NCBI RefSeq assembly: GCF_021352225.1 | Contig: NZ_JAAUVI010000003.1 | Coordinates: 513,965 to 577,964 of the forward strand | Length of the DNA: 64,000 bases | Reading direction: 5' to 3' | Source of the DNA: Methylobacterium sp. C25 | GTDB lineage: Bacteria > Pseudomonadota > Alphaproteobacteria > Rhizobiales > Beijerinckiaceae | Part shown: piece by piece, positions 19,231-31,198 of the stretch | Layout: each line of letters begins with the position of its first letter | How positions within the stretch are numbered: position 1 is the stretch's first letter | Notes under the pieces: model-generated | The model's database searches: none | Seen by the model: the letters and a program-made list of their open reading frames with translations, nothing else | Told to the model about the DNA's origin: nothing | Program-made: the position numbers and the translations under genes

Positions 19231-19538
19231 GTGGCTTCTCTTTCGCCCCCTCATCGTTGCTCGTCTCAGCCTCGACCGGCGGCGGATCTTGAAGACCCTG
19301 TTGCCTCCGGTCCGATCAGCGGAGCCGTTACTCCGCATTCCCCTCGTGATCGGCAGACTCGCTTCAAGCAGCCGATCGGGGCAGAAATGCGGGACGAAAG
19401 TGGCAAGCGGTCTCGGCGCTCGATTCACGATTTGCCAAGGCTGATGCGCAGCCCCGGCCGCGCCCCTTGGCGGAAGCGTGTTTGCCGTTGCGATCGGGCT
19501 CTTGCTGGAGTTGATAAAATCTGGCAACGTCACCTTAT

Positions 19539-19560
19539 AGGACAGTGAGACTGTCCTTTT
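19539..19560 (+). terminator. Intrinsic terminator-like hairpin in gltB leader (first)
   Basis: AGGACAGT (19539-19546), loop GAG, ACTGTCCT (19550-19557), then TTT. No plus-strand gene lies upstream, so it terminates or attenuates an unannotated transcript. Confidence 0.6.
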
Positions 19561-19594
19561 CTCGAACTGCCGAAGGCCGGCAGGAGCGGTTGGC

Positions 19595-19666
19595 GTGAAC
19601 GACACGACGTCGAAACGAACCGAGATGCCGATTGCCGACGTGGCGATCTGGGCGAACGCCGGCTGA
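19595..19666 (+). CDS. Possible 23-residue leader peptide upstream of gltB
   Basis: GTG 19595 is preceded by AGGAG (19582-19586) with an eight-base spacer, and TGA is at 19664-19666. The product begins MNDTTSKRTEMPIADVA. The second leader hairpin starts 16 bases after the stop, the geometry of an attenuator. The peptide is not strongly enriched in Glu or Gln, so amino-acid-sensing attenuation is not supported by composition. Could be chance. Confidence 0.3.
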   Translation: MNDTTSKRTEMPIADVAIWANAG

Positions 19667-19682
19667 GCGAGACAGCCGGTGT

Positions 19683-19708
19683 GGCGCCCGCGGGTTGCGG
19701 GCGCCCTT
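19683..19708 (+). terminator. Intrinsic terminator-like hairpin in gltB leader (second)
   Basis: GGCGCCCGC (19683-19691), loop GGGTT, GCGGGCGCC (19697-19705), followed by CTTTC. Strong stem, short T-tract. Located about 130 bases before gltB. Confidence 0.5.
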
Positions 19709-19836
19709 TCGAGATGGTGCCGAGCCGACCCGATCGCGACGACTGAACGATCCCCGACCGCTTCTCTGGCGTTCGGGCACGAAACATGCTCGCATCCTCG
19801 CCGGATCCGGCGGGACGATCGGAGAACGGTTTGGAC

Positions 19837-24564
<4,728 letters not shown>

Positions 24565-24658
24565 GATCATCTGCGCTGCCGGACCATCCGGCAGCGTTGG
24601 CTACGAAACGGACGCGGCAAGCCGCGCCATGGGCGCGCGTTCCGCGAAGGGCTGATCG

Positions 24659-26092
24659 ATGGGTAAGATCACGGGTTTCCTCGAATTCGACCGGCAGGAG
24701 CAGAAGTATCAGCTCGCCGCCGACCGCGTTCGCCATTTCCGCGAATTCACGCTGCCGCTCGACGAGCACGACCTCGCCAAGCAGGCCGCACGCTGCATGG
24801 ATTGCGGCATCCCGTTCTGCCACGGCCCGACCGGCTGCCCGGTGCACAACCAGATCCCGGACTGGAACGACCTCGTGTTCCAGTCGGACTGGGAGGAAGC
24901 TGCGCGCAACCTCCACTCCACCAACAACTTTCCGGAGTTCACCGGTCGCGTCTGCCCCGCGCCCTGCGAGGAGGCCTGCACGCTGAACCTCGAGAATCAG
25001 CCGGTGGCTATCAAGACCATCGAGCAGGCCATCGCGGACCGCGCCTGGAACATGGGCTGGATCAAGCCCGAACCGTCCGCCACCAAGACCGGCAAGCGCG
25101 TCGCCGTGATCGGATCGGGACCGGCGGGTATGGCAGCGGCCCAACAGCTCGCCCGCGTCGGCCACGACGTCCACGTTTTCGAGCGCGAGCCGAAGGCCGG
25201 CGGCTTGCTCCGCTACGGCATCCCTGACTTCAAGATGGAGAAGCGCCATATCGACCGGCGCGTGAAGCAGATGGAGGCCGAGGGCGTCCAGTTTCACTAC
25301 AAGGTCAATGTCGGCGTCGATAAGACCGTTGACGAGTTGGAGGCCGAATTCGACGCCGTGCTCTTCGCCGGCGGCGCCGAGGAGCCGCGCAACCCGCAAC
25401 TGCCGGGACAGGAACTCGACGGCGTCCACTACGCCATGCCCTACCTCGTACAGTCGAACCGTCGCGTCGGCGCCGAGCCGATGCCCGGCAACGGCGAGCT
25501 TCCGATCATCGCCGCAAGCAAGAACGTCGTCGTCATCGGCGGCGGTGACACGGCGTCGGACTGCGTCGGCACGGCCTTCCGCCAGGGTGCGCTCTCGGTG
25601 ACGCAGCTCGACATCCGGCCGCGTCCGCCCGAGCGCGAGGACAAGCTGACGGTATGGCCCTATTGGCCGACCAAGATGCGCACTTCCTCGAGCCAGGCCG
25701 AGGGCGCCGAGCGCGAGTTCCAGGCGGCGACACTCGGTCTCGAAGGCGACCGCAAGGGCCGGCTGACCGGCGTCCTCTGCGCGCGCGTCGACGAGAAGCG
25801 CCAGCCTATCGCTGGCACCGAGTTCACTCTGCCGGCCGATCTCGTCTTCATGGCGATTGGCTTCGCAAGCCCCCTGCACAAGGGCCTGGTCGAAGAGTCC
25901 GGCGTGACACTCGACAAGCGTGGCAATGTGCTCGCCAACGAGGACGACTACCGCACGTCACGCGAAAAAGTTTACGCGGCCGGCGATATGCGGCGCGGCC
26001 AGTCTCTCGTCGTCTGGGCGATCCGCGAAGGCCGTCAGGCAGCCCGCTCGATCGACGAGATGCTGATGGGCGAGAGCATCCTGCCGCGCTGA
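24659..26092 (+). CDS. gltD: Glutamate synthase small subunit
   Basis: Flavoprotein that passes electrons from NADPH to GltB. 477 residues. The N-terminal Cys-rich motifs for two 4Fe-4S clusters are intact ([35 protein letters not shown]). The FAD motif [17 protein letters not shown] and the NADPH motif [16 protein letters not shown] follow, with the C-terminal [17 protein letters not shown]. It follows gltB by 94 bases in the same direction, so probably one operon. Confidence 0.97.
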   Translation: MGKITGFLEFDRQEQKYQLAADRVRHFREFTLPLDEHDLAKQAARCMDCGIPFCHGPTGCPVHNQIPDWNDLVFQSDWEEAARNLHSTNNFPEFTGRVCPAPCEEACTLNLENQPVAIKTIEQAIADRAWNMGWIKPEPSATKTGKRVAVIGSGPAGMAAAQQLARVGHDVHVFEREPKAGGLLRYGIPDFKMEKRHIDRRVKQMEAEGVQFHYKVNVGVDKTVDELEAEFDAVLFAGGAEEPRNPQLPGQELDGVHYAMPYLVQSNRRVGAEPMPGNGELPIIAASKNVVVIGGGDTASDCVGTAFRQGALSVTQLDIRPRPPEREDKLTVWPYWPTKMRTSSSQAEGAEREFQAATLGLEGDRKGRLTGVLCARVDEKRQPIAGTEFTLPADLVFMAIGFASPLHKGLVEESGVTLDKRGNVLANEDDYRTSREKVYAAGDMRRGQSLVVWAIREGRQAARSIDEMLMGESILPR

Positions 26093-26147
26093 GTCGACTG
26101 AGCGAGCTTACCGGAGCAGGTCCAGGCGTCGCGTACGCCGCGATCGG

Positions 26148-26354
26148 TCAGCCGGGCTTCCGGCCGCCGGCCTGATTGCGGGTGCCCGCAGTCCGGACTT
26201 GACCTACGCGCCCTCCACGGAAGCGATCGGCTGCGCGAAAAAAGGCGGCGAAGTTCGCCGCCTCATCCTCGCAGAGTCCGCCCAACAGGATCGTGCGGCC
26301 GCTATAGACCGCTTGGCCGCCGCGCTGATCTTCGCGAATGCTGATCTTCGGCAT
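26148..26354 (-). CDS. Small hypothetical protein (68 aa)
   Basis: ATG 26354 is preceded by GGGAG with seven bases between. Codons are GC3-biased. The sequence starts MPKISIREDQRGGQAVYSGR and contains ILLGGLCEDEAANFAAFF; the second half turns basic and Gly/Arg rich. No family recognised, but start signal and codon use favour a real gene. Convergent with gltD. Confidence 0.5.
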   Translation of the reverse strand: MPKISIREDQRGGQAVYSGRTILLGGLCEDEAANFAAFFRAADRFRGGRVGQVRTAGTRNQAGGRKPG

Positions 26355-26370
26355 GCCAGCGCTCCCGCAC

Positions 26371-26480
26371 TTCGCGTGAATATTTCACTGATTCGGGCCC
26401 AACATTCGCAGTGCCGGGTTTTGGGGTAAAGCTGCAACTTTAGGCAGCTTACCCCGCCGTTAAGACTTCACGCGAATGTT
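26371..26480. repeat. Nested and competing inverted repeats
   Basis: Inner hairpin: GGGGTAAAGCTGC (26423-26435) pairs with GCAGCTTACCCC (26444-26455) with one bulged A. Outer pair: AACATTCGC (26401-26409) with GCGAATGTT (26472-26480). Alternative pair: TTCGCGTGAA (26371-26380) with TTCACGCGAA (26467-26476). The last two share bases 26472-26476, so they cannot form together. Lies between the small hypothetical gene and the DUF459 hydrolase gene. Confidence 0.7.
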
Positions 26481-26634
26481 GAGGCAAATGCGTCGCGCAA
26501 TCGGCTCTAGCGGCATGGCTGCCGCTGACATCGGCTCGGCAATGAGAGCTGCTCTTGGCCCGAACCTCGCTGGTGACCGCCTTAGAGCCAGACGCATTTC
26601 GCCCGTCCCGAGGAGGGGCGTCGGAAAGCCGATG

Positions 26635-28002
26635 CTATCCTGGCGGCCACTTGAAGTCGTCGGCGCGGCCAGGCTGCGGCATCGGGGCGGTTCCACGCTG
26701 GAGCGTGCGCTCGACGGTGCCGGCGGCGTCTCCCTCGCGGGGGCGGCCCGTGGCGAGCGCGCCGCCAGGCGAGATCTCGGCGCGGCCGAGTGGGATGACA
26801 GGGCCGGCAGCCGGTTTCACCGGCAGGCTCGGGATACCGGGTGGCTCGGGCAAGCTCGGTAGCATCGCCGTGATCTTGCGATCGATTGCCGAGCTGTCGT
26901 CGAGGCTCGGACCAGCATCTGCGGGCAAGCCTGAGGGCACCGTCGCGACGGTCGGCTGCTCCGGTTGCAGCGTACCGTTCGCCCCCATCAGACGCTTCAG
27001 TTCAATGTCGGCGAAATGCGCGGCCTTGCGTGCGCCGGGGAAGGTGAAGTGGATGCCGTCCGCCGTGCGCAACGTGGCGCGCTGGCCGTCGAGGTCAGGG
27101 CCGGTCGCGGTGTAGCGGTTGCGGTCGTCGACGAAGCCCGGCCAGATGTCGACATAGGTCTGCCCGGCTTTCTGGACGCGCTCGCGCGCGATGTCGTTGA
27201 TCGTGGCGAGATCCTTGGTCAGCATCTCGAAACGCACGGGAGGCACACCGACCCAGACCAGCGGAATCTTGTGGTCGGTGAATACCTTGATCACCGCGTC
27301 GATCCGCGCAGCGTAGACCTCGCGCCATTTGTCGGTGAGCGGCTCGAAGCTGTCTCCGCCCTCGCGGATCGCCTGGCGGTCGTTCACGCCAACCATGAAA
27401 AGGGCATAGGCGACCTTCGGGTTGGTCTTGAGGTAGTCCTCGACGGCCTTCGGCCAATCGACCACATCCTTGCGCACGATTCCGCTATCGCCACGCGAGC
27501 GATCGACCACCGCGACGTCCGCATTTTCGCGGAAGGCGTCATCGAGCCCCTTGGCGAGATAGGAGGCGAGCGAGTCGCCGAACACGGCGACCTGGACGTT
27601 TGGCGAGATCTTGGTGGGGGCCGGCGGCGCCTGCCGAGCGACGCTCGGTGCGGCTGCCGGCGTACGTCGCCGGACGGTCTGCCCCTCTTGCCCGCCGCGT
27701 GATCCGATCGACGGCGCGCGCGGGTGAGAGGGCCGAACATAGGTCCGCGGAGGCCGCTGCGGCTGCGGCTGCACCTGCTGCTGGGGACGCTCCTCCCAAG
27801 GCCAGTAGAACTGGCGAGGCGCCTCTTGCTGCGGGGCGTAGCGGCGATCCTCGCGGGCGGCGCGACGGCGCGGGGCGTAGTAGGAATCGCGCGGCACATC
27901 GTAACTGTCGCCCCACTGCGCCCTCGCCTCCTGCAAAGGCGTCAGGCATGCGGCCAGCGCGAAAAGCGCGAGTACGGCGATCTGTTTCGGCGCGAAGGCC
28001 AT
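26635..28002 (-). CDS. DUF459 SGNH/GDSL-type exported hydrolase
   Basis: 455 residues from ATG 28002, with AGGAG six bases upstream (the frame to 28032 is longer but less well placed). A signal peptide (to about QEARAQ) is followed by a disordered Pro/Gln/Arg-rich region to about residue 130, then the SGNH domain: block I FGDSLASYLAKG (Ser144), block III VGVNDRQ and block V DGIHFT. A Pro-rich C-terminal tail follows. DUF459 proteins are periplasmic and often sit near cell-wall or polysaccharide genes; substrate unknown. Confidence 0.88.
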   Translation of the reverse strand: MAFAPKQIAVLALFALAACLTPLQEARAQWGDSYDVPRDSYYAPRRRAAREDRRYAPQQEAPRQFYWPWEERPQQQVQPQPQRPPRTYVRPSHPRAPSIGSRGGQEGQTVRRRTPAAAPSVARQAPPAPTKISPNVQVAVFGDSLASYLAKGLDDAFRENADVAVVDRSRGDSGIVRKDVVDWPKAVEDYLKTNPKVAYALFMVGVNDRQAIREGGDSFEPLTDKWREVYAARIDAVIKVFTDHKIPLVWVGVPPVRFEMLTKDLATINDIARERVQKAGQTYVDIWPGFVDDRNRYTATGPDLDGQRATLRTADGIHFTFPGARKAAHFADIELKRLMGANGTLQPEQPTVATVPSGLPADAGPSLDDSSAIDRKITAMLPSLPEPPGIPSLPVKPAAGPVIPLGRAEISPGGALATGRPREGDAAGTVERTLQRGTAPMPQPGRADDFKWPPG

Positions 28003-28134
28003 CGGGCTCCTGAATGCCGGCCGCCGGGGCAAGGACGGCTCGTCCCGGCACAGGGCGCGATCATAGCGGGGAACCGCGACGTGTCGAATGCCGGGCGGAA
28101 CGTCTTTCGAGATCGAGCCGAGGTGTCGTTCCGG

Positions 28135-28178
28135 GCTCCGGAGCGAGATCAGTTCAGCTCCGGAGCGAGATCAGTTCA
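28135..28178. repeat. Perfect 22-bp tandem duplication at the gntR stop codon
   Basis: Bases 28135-28156 and 28157-28178 are identical. The duplication covers the last codon and a half and the TGA (28173-28171) of the GntR-family gene. The first copy lies wholly downstream, so the protein is unchanged. Confidence 0.95.
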
Positions 28179-28854
28179 GGTGGTGACCGTAGCGCTCGAC
28201 ATGGACGGCGAGGCCGAGACCATGGTCACGCACGAGGCGTTCGGCGAGGTCTGCGTTGCGCGCCTCCAGCGCCTCGATGATGTGGACATGCTCGGCGATG
28301 GAGGTCGAGGCGCGGTCGCCCTCGCGCAGGGCAATGTTGCGCACGCCCTTCACGTGCATCAGCAGGTTGCTGCACAGGTCCTGGATCACCTCGCAATGGC
28401 CGAGGGAGATGATCTTCTGGTGGAAGCGGATGTTGGCCTCCGAATACTCGGCCAGATGGTCTGCCGGCTTCCCCTCGAAAAACTCGGGAAACATCTTGCG
28501 CATGCACTGGAGGTCTTCGTCCGAGGCGCGCGTGCAGGCGAGCCGCGCCGCCATGCTCTCCAGGGCCGCCCAGGCCTGGATCATCCCGACGATCTCGCGC
28601 TTTGTCTTCTTGACGACGAAGACCCCGCGCCGCGGCTCGTTGCGCACGAAGCCTTCCTGCTCCAGCACGGTCAGCGCTTCGCGGATCGGTGTCCGGCTAA
28701 CGCCAAGCGTCTGTGACAGGCCACGCTCGTCCAGACGGATATCGCCGCTCTGGCCGTAGATATCCATATTGGTGATGGCCGACTTCAACGCTTCGTAGGC
28801 CAGAGTCCGCAGACTCGTCGCCGGAACGAGCGGCTTGATCGTGAAGTTCTGCAT
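28171..28854 (-). CDS. GntR-family (FadR/FCD subfamily) transcriptional regulator
   Basis: 227 residues from ATG 28854. The winged helix-turn-helix includes LSQTLGVSRTPIREALTVLEQEGFVRNEP with the usual RTPIREAL recognition helix. The C-terminal FCD ligand domain has the His-containing helices IRFHQKII and AEHVHIIEALEARNADLAE and a late DH, the pattern of metal-binding FCD proteins that sense small carboxylates. It is divergent from frc; a copy of the inverted repeat GGTAT-N5-ATGCC lies in the gap. Likely regulator of the oxalate genes, with oxalate, oxalyl-CoA, glyoxylate or formate as possible effector (inference). The frame to 29085 lacks a better start. Confidence 0.92.
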   Translation of the reverse strand: MQNFTIKPLVPATSLRTLAYEALKSAITNMDIYGQSGDIRLDERGLSQTLGVSRTPIREALTVLEQEGFVRNEPRRGVFVVKKTKREIVGMIQAWAALESMAARLACTRASDEDLQCMRKMFPEFFEGKPADHLAEYSEANIRFHQKIISLGHCEVIQDLCSNLLMHVKGVRNIALREGDRASTSIAEHVHIIEALEARNADLAERLVRDHGLGLAVHVERYGHHLN

Positions 28855-29213
28855 GGCGTCAGTATCGGTCTGGTACTGGCTACGGATCGGTGATGTCGAC
28901 GTCGTTTCCCGGCGCGGACCTTGGCGATTCGGCTTGGGAAACACAAGACGCGCGTCAAGCATAGCCGGGTATAGCCTCGTTCTGGCTCGACGCCGCGGAT
29001 TGGCGCAACGCCGGGTTTCAGCCGGCAAAATTGACCGCTGGTATTTGGTATGCCAATATTGCGCCGTCGTCAAAAGCGAATCCATCGCCCCGCGCCGCGC
29101 CTGTCGAGACGCAGGCCGTTAGGGCTCCCCGCTTCCGGGCGGCGCATGGCTCGGCACGGGATCGCTGAAATCCCGGCCGGAGAATCGTAGAAGTATCTCC
29201 CTGGGAGGAGAGG
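28855..29213. other. Divergent gntR/frc control region
   Basis: 359 bases containing the TTGACC box 29031-29036 and operator-like site 29040-29054. The frc start is preceded by GGGAGGAGAGG. No gene is supported here. Confidence 0.6.
29031..29060 (+). promoter_or_regulatory. Candidate promoter and GntR operator A (frc)
   Basis: TTGACC (29031-29036) then GGTAT-N5-ATGCC (29040-29054), overlapping an AT-rich -10-like AATATT (29055-29060). One transition from the perfect inverted repeat. The operator would block polymerase binding to the promoter for the CoA-transferase gene. Confidence 0.65.
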
Positions 29214-30494
29214 ATGACGAGCACGCCACTCCACGGAGTGAGGATCTTGGACTTTACGCACGTCCAGTCCGGTCCGACCTGTACGCAGCTTCTCGCCTGG
29301 TTCGGCGCCGACGTCATCAAGATCGAGCGGCCGGGCACGGGCGACGCCACGCGCCAGCAGCTTCAGGATCTTCCGGGCGTGGACAGCCTCTATTTCACGA
29401 TGCTGAACCACAACAAGCGCTCGATCACGATCGACGCGAAGAACGCTCACGGCAAAGAGGTGCTTTGGCGGCTCATCCGGGAATGCGATGTGCTCGTCGA
29501 GAACTTCGCCCCCGGCGCGCTCGACCGCATGGGCTTCACCTGGGAGAAGCTTCAGCAAGCCAATCCAGGCCTGATCCTCGCCTCGGTGAAGGGTTTTGGA
29601 CCGGGCCGCTACCAGGATTGCAAGGTCTACGAGAACGTCGCGCAATGCGCGGGCGGCGCCGCCTCGACCACCGGTTGGCGCGACGGCGTGCCGATGGTGA
29701 CCGGTGCCCAGATCGGCGATTCTGGCACCGGTCTGCATTTGGCACTCGGCATCGTCACAGCGCTCTACCACCGCACCCAGACTGGCCAGGGCCAGCGCGT
29801 GGACTGCTCCATGCAGGACGGCGTGCTCAATCTCTGCCGTGTGAAGCTGCGCGACCAGCAGCGCCTCGAACAGGGGCCGCTCAAGGAATACAGCCAGTTC
29901 GGCGAGGGCGTGGAGTTCGGCGAGTCCGTACCGCGTGCCGGCAACGATTCAGGCGGGGGCCAGCCTGGCCGCATCCTGAAGTGCAAGGGCTGGGAACAGG
30001 ATCCGAACGCCTACATCTACTTCATCACGCAAGGAGCGGTGTGGGACCCGATCTGCGACATCATCGGTGAGCCCGGCTGGAAGACCGATCCGGACTACAT
30101 GACGCCGAAAGCGCGCCTGCCGCACTTGAACGAGATCTTCACGCGCATCGAGGCGTGGACGATGAAGCACGACAAGTTCGAGGCGATGGACATCCTCAAC
30201 GAGTACGACATCCCTTGCGGGCCAATCCTCTCGATGAAGGAGATTGCCGAGGATGAGGCTTTGCGTGCCAGCGGCACGGTCGTCGAGGTCGAGCATCCGG
30301 CCCGAGGCAGCTATCTGACCGTCGGCAATCCGATCAAGCTCTCGGCGAACCCGGTGGAGATCAAGCGCTCCCCCCTACTCGGCGAGCATACCGACGAGAT
30401 CCTGCGCGAGGTGTTGGGCTGCTCAGCCGTCGAGGTCGACCAGATCCTCGGATCGGGCGCAACGGGACCGGTTCAGCGAGCTGCAGCCGAATAA
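29214..30494 (+). CDS. frc: Formyl-CoA:oxalate CoA-transferase paralogue 1 (CaiB/BaiF family)
   Basis: Class III CoA-transferase, moving CoA from formyl-CoA to oxalate. 426 residues. The catalytic Asp is D169 ([15 protein letters not shown]). Conserved segments include [32 protein letters not shown] and [14 protein letters not shown]. The Gly-rich loop reads SGGGQ at 246-250 where paralogue 2 and E. coli Frc have GGGGQ, and the preceding region ([18 protein letters not shown]) also diverges, so donor or acceptor preference could differ. Divergent from gntR; a promoter with an operator copy lies upstream. Frc-like with high confidence; exact substrate pair less sure. Confidence 0.88.
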   Translation: MTSTPLHGVRILDFTHVQSGPTCTQLLAWFGADVIKIERPGTGDATRQQLQDLPGVDSLYFTMLNHNKRSITIDAKNAHGKEVLWRLIRECDVLVENFAPGALDRMGFTWEKLQQANPGLILASVKGFGPGRYQDCKVYENVAQCAGGAASTTGWRDGVPMVTGAQIGDSGTGLHLALGIVTALYHRTQTGQGQRVDCSMQDGVLNLCRVKLRDQQRLEQGPLKEYSQFGEGVEFGESVPRAGNDSGGGQPGRILKCKGWEQDPNAYIYFITQGAVWDPICDIIGEPGWKTDPDYMTPKARLPHLNEIFTRIEAWTMKHDKFEAMDILNEYDIPCGPILSMKEIAEDEALRASGTVVEVEHPARGSYLTVGNPIKLSANPVEIKRSPLLGEHTDEILREVLGCSAVEVDQILGSGATGPVQRAAAE

Positions 30495-30528
30495 TAGCGC
30501 AACCAGTCAACGAACTGGCTGCACAATA

Positions 30529-30560
30529 TTGACAATCCCAGCGCTGGCATGCCATATACC
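30529..30560 (+). promoter_or_regulatory. Candidate promoter and GntR operator B
   Basis: TTGACA (30529-30534) with a -10-like CATATA (30553-30558) at 18-base spacing. GGCAT-N5-ATACC (30546-30560) overlaps the -10. It also contains the perfect palindrome TGGCATGCCA (30545-30554). Drives the 61-residue ORF. Confidence 0.65.
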
Positions 30561-30634
30561 AGAATGCCGCATCGGCGCCGACGGTGAGACCGTCGCGCAG
30601 CTCGGGCTACTTGGGCAACCATCAGGGGACGGCG

Positions 30635-30820
30635 ATGATCGACTTCGCTCTCGACGAACCGCTGGCCCTACTGGCCGAGGCCTTCGGGCATGAGCCGGAT
30701 AGCGTGAGCTTGCTCGCTCCAAACGGAGAAATCGCCGCACCGATGATGGTGCCGAACGCGGCCGTCATCCCCGTCGCGGCGCTCGGCGAAATCGGCGTCT
30801 CCGCCACCCACGCAGACTAG
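30635..30820 (+). CDS. Small acidic/hydrophobic protein (61 aa) in oxalate island
   Basis: ATG 30635 is preceded by GGGGAC; the longer frame from 30584 has a basic, noncoding-looking start. The protein opens MIDFALDEPLALLAEAFGHE and has a hydrophobic, Val/Ala-rich second half (PMMVPNAAVIPVAALGEIG). No family recognised. It sits between frc and a 53-residue membrane peptide and has its own promoter with a site of the shared operator. Coding is probable because of that promoter. Confidence 0.6.
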   Translation: MIDFALDEPLALLAEAFGHEPDSVSLLAPNGEIAAPMMVPNAAVIPVAALGEIGVSATHAD

Positions 30821-30828
30821 CTGCCCGG

Positions 30829-30847
30829 CAGCCGCCATAGGCGGCTG
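30829..30847. terminator. Bidirectional hairpin between two small convergent genes
   Basis: CAGCCGCC (30829-30836), loop ATA, GGCGGCTG (30840-30847). Perfect 8-bp stem right after the stop of the 61-residue ORF and just before the stop of the convergent 53-residue ORF. Confidence 0.65.
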
Positions 30848-30854
30848 GTGTGCT

Positions 30855-31016
30855 TTAGGCGGCGAGCTGCGCGTAGCGGCCAGCGCCCTGCAGATTGCCG
30901 TTGCGGCCGTCCTGGCTGGTCGCGGCGTCGGCGGTCAGCTTGTCGGCGACCTTGACCACCAGCAGCGCCTGGAGAGCAAACAGAAGAACGAGAGCGAAGA
31001 GTGCGGTGCCGAGCAT
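30855..31016 (-). CDS. Small single-pass membrane peptide (53 aa)
   Basis: Read directly: ATG 31016, TAA 30857-30855. AGAGAGG lies five bases upstream of the ATG. An N-terminal transmembrane helix (MLGTALFALVLLFALQALLV) is followed by a polar tail (KVADKLTADAATSQDG). No family recognised. A degenerate operator-like site lies 70 bases upstream. Possibly a small partner of the OxlT transporters, but only proximity supports that. Confidence 0.6.
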   Translation of the reverse strand: MLGTALFALVLLFALQALLVVKVADKLTADAATSQDGRNGNLQGAGRYAQLAA

Positions 31017-31084
31017 GGTAGCCTCTCTGGGGACAATGTTGCGTTGCGACAGAGATAGACCCAGCGTTTTTGGATATGAAGTAC

Positions 31085-31099
31085 AAAATACCAGATACC
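31085..31099 (-). promoter_or_regulatory. Degenerate operator-like site C
   Basis: Plus-strand AAAAT-N5-ATACC: one perfect half and one degraded half. Upstream of the 53-residue ORF, next to the 12-bp palindrome TTATGCGCATAA (31101-31112). No TTGAC box seen. Weakest member of the set. Confidence 0.35.
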
Positions 31100-31198
31100 G
31101 TTATGCGCATAACGCATGACGTAGCACTTTTATGCAGATTTTAATCCTTTTTTGAGCCAGCCTGGCTGAACCATGCATTGCAGTGCAACATAACCCCG

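Larger units (their letters stand above)
19231..19836. other. Long gltB upstream region with structured leader
   Basis: 606 bases between the exported-protein gene and gltB. Contents: two plus-strand terminator-like hairpins (19539-19560 and 19683-19708) and, between them, a short ORF with a good ribosome-binding site. Minus-strand frames here look like shadows. The promoter must lie upstream of the first hairpin if the leader is transcribed. Confidence 0.6.

Noticed and set aside
30498..30520. Small inverted repeat AACCAGT/ACTGGCT after frc-1 as terminator
   Set aside because: Short, imperfect stem and no T-run.
31101..31112. Palindrome TTATGCGCATAA as a second operator type
   Set aside because: Occurs once in the window as far as I can see; not enough to call a regulator site.
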